From positions 1 to 8,170 of the forward strand of contig DAIEST010000011.1 of the NCBI GenBank assembly GCA_027346125.1: a stretch of 8,170 nucleotides of DNA, written 5' to 3'. The notes below the pieces were generated by a model. It searched no databases. It was given only the letters and a program-made list of their open reading frames with translations, and was not told the origin of the DNA. This DNA is from Leptospirillum sp. GTDB lineage: Bacteria > Nitrospirota > Leptospirillia > Leptospirillales > Leptospirillaceae. Each line of letters opens with the position of its first letter. Position 1 is the stretch's first letter. The translations under genes and the position numbers were made by a program. Positions 5,114-8,170 of this stretch are shown here, one piece after another.

Positions 5114-6547
5114 TTAACGGTCCCGGTAGATGCGATCCTTGAACGGAGCGTACCGGAGCAGATGCCAGAGCGGGCGACGGTAGCCCGCCAGGCGGATGAT
5201 GCGCTGGGTCATGGGTTTCAGGGGGGTGACAAGACCCGGAAGGATCCAGTTCCCCCTGGGTTCGGCGAATGAGAGAAGCATGTCCATCAGCACAGGCTCA
5301 AGTGCCGGTTCGAGATAGAAAACGGGTTCGAGATACTGCTTCCGATGGGTGACGATGCCCATGGATTCCGCCATTTTGGCAAGTGGCGTATCGGGATAGA
5401 TCCGGATGCCGGCCATGGCGACGACGGCAGTCGGCCGGGTTTCTTCGACGACACGGCAGGTTTCCCGGACCGACTCCGGTGTTTCTCCGGGCCCTCCGAA
5501 GATCAGTGTATGGCAAAGCGAGAGACCCAGGGTCTGGCACCACTCCCCGACCGTTTTCATGTGGGAGACGGAAAAGCTTTTTCCCAGACCCGCCAGGACG
5601 CCGTTTTCCCCCGAGTCCGTTCCGAGTTCGATCCCGTCGCATCCTGCCTGCTTCATTTTCCTGAGAAGGGGCATCGTCATTCCTGCCGGAGTAGCATAGC
5701 ACGACCAGCGGATGCGGAGATTCTTCCGGATCAGCGCTTCGCACACTTCCTCCGCATGGTCGGGGGGCGTATTGAAAATGCTGTCGACGATGAAAAGCGA
5801 GTGCACGCCGAATTTCAGGACAAGCTCTTCCACTTCGTCCGCAACGTCTCCGGGAGGGCGGAGACGGAAGGAAGAGCCTTCCAGCAGGGGGTATGTGCAG
5901 TACTTGCACCGGAAGGCGCATCCCCTTTTGGTCTGTATGTTCGCCATTCCGCCCGTCCGGACATATCGTCTCAGGGCAAACAGGTCGTGGGCAGGTCGTA
6001 CCCTTCCCGCCAGCGCATAGGGAAGATTCATCGAAGGGGAAGGGGGGACCACTACCGGAGGTGTTCCGGCAGAGGCCCGGTATACCACTCCCGGGATGCA
6101 GGCGACAGGTCTGTTTTTTTCCAGCGCATCGAGAAGGAGCGGGAAGCTTTCCTCCCCCTCTCCCGCAATTCCGAAATCTGCATCCAGTTCATCGAGGAGC
6201 AGGTCCGGTATCAGGGAGAATGCGGATCCTCCCACGACGACGGGAACCTTCCGGGGGGAGATCATGGCCCTGAGGTCCTGCACGAGAGTCTTGTAGGAAG
6301 GCAGATAGTTTTTTGTGTGAGGATAGGCGGCGTTATCCAGGTTTCGCAGGGAAATGGCTACGACGTCGGGGAAGTGGGCCTGAATCTCCCGAAGGAGGAG
6401 GTCCCGGGGCCGGGACTGCCCCAGCAGATCCACCACCCTGACATCGTGTCCTGCCCGTCTGGCGCTTTCGGCCACATAGGCCGCTCCCAGGGGAAAGACA
6501 GGATCCGGAAAAAGCTCCCGGTTTGCGGAGATCAGGAGGAGATGCAC
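5114..6547 (-). CDS. B12-binding-domain radical SAM enzyme
   Basis: A 477-residue enzyme with the class B radical SAM layout. Residues 1 to about 150 form a Rossmann-like cobalamin-binding domain (FPLGAAYVAESARRAGHDV, VAISLRNLDN at 63-72, VVVGGSAFSLIP at 103-114, GIAGEGEESFPLLL at 126-139). A radical SAM barrel follows, with the cluster motif CAFRCKYC (Cys210, Cys214, Cys217) binding a 4Fe-4S cluster and SAM, FIVDSIFN, GIELGTDSG (305-313) and FGGPGETPES. The C-terminal 90 residues end in a basic tail. The DxHxxG cobalamin motif is absent, as in many class B enzymes, so B12 would bind base-off without a histidine ligand. Relatives methylate or rearrange lipids, bacteriochlorins and natural products; the substrate here cannot be told. 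The start is GTG 6547 with AAGGAG seven bases upstream. It is the first gene of a pair with the ferritin-like gene. Confidence 0.93.
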   Translation of the reverse strand: MHLLLISANRELFPDPVFPLGAAYVAESARRAGHDVRVVDLLGQSRPRDLLLREIQAHFPDVVAISLRNLDNAAYPHTKNYLPSYKTLVQDLRAMISPRKVPVVVGGSAFSLIPDLLLDELDADFGIAGEGEESFPLLLDALEKNRPVACIPGVVYRASAGTPPVVVPPSPSMNLPYALAGRVRPAHDLFALRRYVRTGGMANIQTKRGCAFRCKYCTYPLLEGSSFRLRPPGDVADEVEELVLKFGVHSLFIVDSIFNTPPDHAEEVCEALIRKNLRIRWSCYATPAGMTMPLLRKMKQAGCDGIELGTDSGENGVLAGLGKSFSVSHMKTVGEWCQTLGLSLCHTLIFGGPGETPESVRETCRVVEETRPTAVVAMAGIRIYPDTPLAKMAESMGIVTHRKQYLEPVFYLEPALEPVLMDMLLSFAEPRGNWILPGLVTPLKPMTQRIIRLAGYRRPLWHLLRYAPFKDRIYRDR

Positions 6548-6655
6548 CTTGTGTCTCCTTCCTCTTCATGTGTGTTGCCGAATCTGGACTTGCCCTAGGC
6601 TAGGCCGTTCCATGCGATATTGCAAGTTTCGGAAACGGGGTTGGGGTGATTCGCG

Positions 6656-7117
6656 TCATCTTTTTTGCGAAGATTTGGTGGGCGGGATCGGATCCCCGCT
6701 TCCAAGTCCTCCCGCCACACAGAGATCCCCCCTGAAGACGACTTTCTTGACCGTTTTGTTTCTTTGACCGATCTCGAACCAGGTCGTGCAGGTGAGTTTC
6801 TGGATGTTGGAGTCTGTGTATGTGCTGATGGAGTTGTACCCTCCATAGCTGTAGTATTGGGGGGCAGTCGCATAGGTCTGGCTGAAATCCAGCGTCCGGG
6901 ACTTGTGATAGATGTAGACCGTGTCTCCGTTCGGAGCGGTAATCTGTTTGTTGGGATACCCCCACTCCCAGAAAAGCTGGTCGGAACTTTTTCCGATCCA
7001 GCGGTCCACGACCTTCCCGTATTTTGCTTCGGTCGCGCATCCTCCCTCGAAGAGGGAAGCGGCAAGGAGGAACAGCGGAGCCCACAGAATCGTACTGACA
7101 CGATAGATCGGATTCAC
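6656..7117 (-). CDS. Small lipoprotein, WG-P / CxxxF type
   Basis: A 153-residue exported protein. Residues 1-26 form a signal with hydrophobic core ILWAPLFLLAASLF, and Cys27 (in FEGGCATE) is a likely lipidation site, although Glu at -3 makes the lipobox atypical. The mature part begins with VVDRWIGKSSDQLFWEWGYP (37-56) and then NGDTVYIYHK, a pattern seen in many uncharacterised proteobacterial outer-membrane lipoproteins and reminiscent of the BamE/SmpA fold. A Tyr/Ser-rich stretch (82-101) follows, then CTTWFEIGQRNKTVKKVVFRG ending near Cys133; Cys110 and Cys133 may form a disulfide. The start is GTG 7117 with AAGGAGG just upstream. The function is unknown. It stands alone: 196 bases from the gene upstream and 108 from the radical SAM gene downstream. 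Confidence 0.8.
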   Translation of the reverse strand: MNPIYRVSTILWAPLFLLAASLFEGGCATEAKYGKVVDRWIGKSSDQLFWEWGYPNKQITAPNGDTVYIYHKSRTLDFSQTYATAPQYYSYGGYNSISTYTDSNIQKLTCTTWFEIGQRNKTVKKVVFRGDLCVAGGLGSGDPIPPTKSSQKR

Positions 7118-7154
7118 TCGACCTCCTTTTCTGAATGGAAATGGCGATGCCCCC

Positions 7155-7167
7155 GCACGGGTCGTGC
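7155..7167 (-). other. Small hairpin in the lipoprotein gene leader
   Basis: GCACG (7155-7159) pairs with CGTGC (7163-7167) around a 3-base loop, about 40 bases upstream of GTG 7117. It is short and may be chance. The rest of the 196-base gap 7118-7313 shows no convincing promoter pair. Confidence 0.25.
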
Positions 7168-7313
7168 ATATTCATCTCCTGAATTTGCGAGAAATCTCCT
7201 TCCCTTCAAGTCGCAATGCCGGACAATGCCCATGAGTCCTGCCAATCCTGAAACGACTCTGTCCCGATTTGCCTTTCCCGGGATACCTGACGGCCCGGTG
7301 TCCGGAAAAACGG

Positions 7314-7652
7314 CTAGAAAATCAGAAACCAGGAAAAAATCAGGCTCATCAGCGAAACAAGAAAGGATGCGACCAATGCGCTGATGAAAGAGTCCACGCT
7401 GAATCCGGGAACGAACCAGGTCACGGACCAGAACAACAGGGCGTTGAGGACGAAGGTGAACAGTCCCAGCGTAAGAATGTTGATCGGCAGGGTCAGGAGA
7501 AAGAGCACGGGCCGGATGAGCGCATTGATCAGTCCCAGAACCACCGCCACAAGGATTGCGGTTCCGAACCCCCTGATGTGGACGCCTTTGATGATATGGG
7601 CGACCGCATAAACGATGAGGGCATTCAGAAGCATTCTCAGGATCAGGCTCAT
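7314..7652 (-). CDS. YvlD / phage_holin_4_2-type membrane protein
   Basis: A 112-residue, four-helix inner-membrane protein with helices at about 4-21, 30-52, 55-79 and 88-111. The core VVLGLINALIRPVLFLLTLP followed by INILTLGLFTFVLNALLFW and VPGFSVDSFISALVASFLVS is the unmistakable signature of the family Pfam calls Phage_holin_4_2 (PF04020; B. subtilis YvlD is a member). Length is normal. Despite the name, members are ordinary chromosomal proteins, mostly of unknown role and linked in some bacteria to envelope stress; nothing phage-like surrounds this one. ATG 7652 has a modest SD (AAGGGA, about eight bases upstream) and a strong -10 box further up at 7731-7736. It is probably transcribed alone. 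Confidence 0.9.
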   Translation of the reverse strand: MSLILRMLLNALIVYAVAHIIKGVHIRGFGTAILVAVVLGLINALIRPVLFLLTLPINILTLGLFTFVLNALLFWSVTWFVPGFSVDSFISALVASFLVSLMSLIFSWFLIF

Positions 7653-7697
7653 GCGGAAATCCCTTCGTTGGAGTGTGTCGAGGAATGGTCATGGTGC

Positions 7698-7717
7698 GGT
7701 TCTGTCCGGAAAGAACC
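7698..7717 (-). other. Hairpin in the leader of the YvlD-like gene
   Basis: GGTTCT (7698-7703) pairs with AGAACC (7712-7717) around an 8-base loop that contains the palindrome TCCGGA. It would lie near the 5' end of the transcript from the TATAAT promoter at 7731-7736, so it could stabilise the 5' end of the message or be part of an operator. Confidence 0.35.
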
Positions 7718-7730
7718 AAGGTCCGGAGCA

Positions 7731-7761
7731 ATTATATCCGGATCCAAGGGAGGCGTTTCAA
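7731..7761 (-). promoter_or_regulatory. Promoter of the YvlD-like gene
   Basis: On the minus strand TTGAAA (7756-7761) is followed after 19 bases by a perfect TATAAT (7731-7736). The spacing is two bases longer than the optimum. The predicted start near 7724 gives a leader of about 70 bases to ATG 7652. TCCGGA palindromes lie directly upstream of the -10 (7737-7742) and near the predicted start site (7722-7727). This is the best promoter visible in the window. Confidence 0.55.
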
Positions 7762-7774
7762 GAACATTGCGTGG

Positions 7775-7821
7775 ACTGACCTGAAAAACAGGCGCGGGAC
7801 TCGTTGCGAGCGGAGGTCAGT
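7775..7821 (-). terminator. 8-bp inverted repeat at the end of the Sel1 gene
   Basis: ACTGACCT (7775-7782) is perfectly complementary to AGGTCAGT (7814-7821), enclosing a 31-base loop that can itself fold (CTCG with CGAG around TTG). The right arm contains the stop codon of the Sel1-repeat gene, so the structure sits at its 3' end, ahead of the YvlD-like promoter. There is no T run after the stem on the minus strand, so termination by it is uncertain. Confidence 0.35.
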
Positions 7822-8170
7822 AGTCGCCCGAAAAACGGTCCACTGCCCACGGATTTCCTTGTTCAGCCGCCTTTTTCCACCACCTGAGCGCTTTTTCCGG
7901 ATCTTTCCGGACTCCTTTCCCCTGAAAATACATGATTCCGAGCCACACTTCTGCCCACGAATATCCGTTGATGGCCGATTTCCGGAACCAGAACAGGGCT
8001 TTTGAGACATTTTTCGGGGTGTGATCGCCCGTGAAATAGTTCATCCCGAGGTCGAACTGGGCTTTGGGATTTCCCTGACGCGCCATCTTTTCGAGTTGTC
8101 CGGATTCGCCCCCGTGAAGAGGGACGACCGGGGGAAGGGCGAACATCAAAAGGAAGACAATGGCGTTCAA
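7817..8170 (-). CDS. Exported Sel1-repeat protein (5' end off window)
   Basis: At least 117 codons, open to the right edge. The first visible residues NAIVFLLMFALPPVVPLHG form the hydrophobic part of a signal peptide. The basic N-terminus is missing, so the true start most likely lies beyond base 8170; a TTG at the very edge is the only visible alternative upstream of the hydrophobic core. After the signal come Sel1-like repeats: about residues 33-69 (GNPKAQFDLGMNYFTGD, then KALFWFRKSA) and 70-106 (AEVWLGIMYFQGKGVRKD, then KALRWWKKAAEQG), plus a short start of a third (NPWAVDRF). Such repeats form helical-pair solenoids that bind other proteins. With only about two repeats this is a small member, probably a periplasmic adaptor; the partner is unknown. 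Confidence 0.88.
   Translation of the reverse strand: MNAIVFLLMFALPPVVPLHGGESGQLEKMARQGNPKAQFDLGMNYFTGDHTPKNVSKALFWFRKSAINGYSWAEVWLGIMYFQGKGVRKDPEKALRWWKKAAEQGNPWAVDRFSGDY

Noticed and set aside
5345..6598. A 417-codon plus-strand reading frame opposite the radical SAM gene
   Set aside because: The opposite strand encodes an intact radical SAM enzyme with its cluster motif; the plus-strand product has no coherent domain.
6548..6655. Cobalamin riboswitch upstream of the B12-type radical SAM gene
   Set aside because: The 108-base gap is too short for the element and I see none of its conserved boxes; the same is true of the gaps before cobI and cobM.
6600..7175. A 191-codon minus-strand frame preceded by AGGAG, overlapping the lipoprotein gene
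   Set aside because: It covers the lipoprotein in another frame, which has the signal peptide and family pattern, and its own sequence is Arg/Gln/His-rich and featureless. A short leader peptide at its start cannot be excluded.
7314..7652. Prophage or lysis module because of the holin-like family name
   Set aside because: No endolysin, spanin, integrase or other phage gene is near, and the family is a common chromosomal membrane protein.

Overview
The window is a compact, moderately GC-rich bacterial chromosome segment from a Gram-negative-type organism: it encodes a putative outer-membrane-type lipoprotein and exported proteins, and genes are tightly packed with strong Shine-Dalgarno (SD) sites. 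By eye the overall feel (GC somewhat above 50%, a riboflavin/cobalamin gene string, many short exported proteins) would fit a Nitrospirota/Leptospirillum-like or proteobacterial chemolithotroph, but nothing here fixes the taxonomy and this is only a weak guess. I see no tRNA, rRNA, IS element, CRISPR array or prophage module. No gap between genes exceeds about 215 bases.

Left half, plus strand (1-3457): the 3' end of ribD (pyrimidine reductase domain), then ribE (riboflavin synthase), yacG (small zinc protein, gyrase inhibitor family), cobI/cbiL (precorrin-2 C20-methyltransferase family), an unrecognised predicted four-helix membrane protein, and cobM/cbiF (precorrin-4 C11-methyltransferase family). 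Apart from a 90-base gap between ribD and ribE that holds two hairpins, the genes are separated by 8-12 bases or overlap (GTGA overlap between cobI and the membrane gene; about 17 bases between the membrane gene and cobM). They look like one operon joining the last steps of riboflavin synthesis with two corrin-ring methylations.

Right half, minus strand (3669-8170), convergent with the operon: reading in the direction of transcription from the right edge, a Sel1-repeat exported protein (5' end off the window), a holin-4_2/YvlD-type small membrane protein with a good promoter, a lipoprotein, a cobalamin-binding-domain/radical SAM enzyme followed 25 bases later by a ferritin-like helical protein, and an exported Ala/Lys-rich helical protein with its own candidate promoter. 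The two blocks meet at 3458-3668, where a perfect 11-bp inverted repeat sits between the convergent ends.

The most interesting unit is the radical SAM plus ferritin-like pair (6547 to 4423). It combines a predicted B12-type radical SAM enzyme with a diiron-like protein in which one predicted iron-binding histidine is replaced by glutamine, and it lies close to cobalamin-synthesis genes. The second is the uncharacterised membrane protein translationally coupled between two cobalamin methyltransferases.
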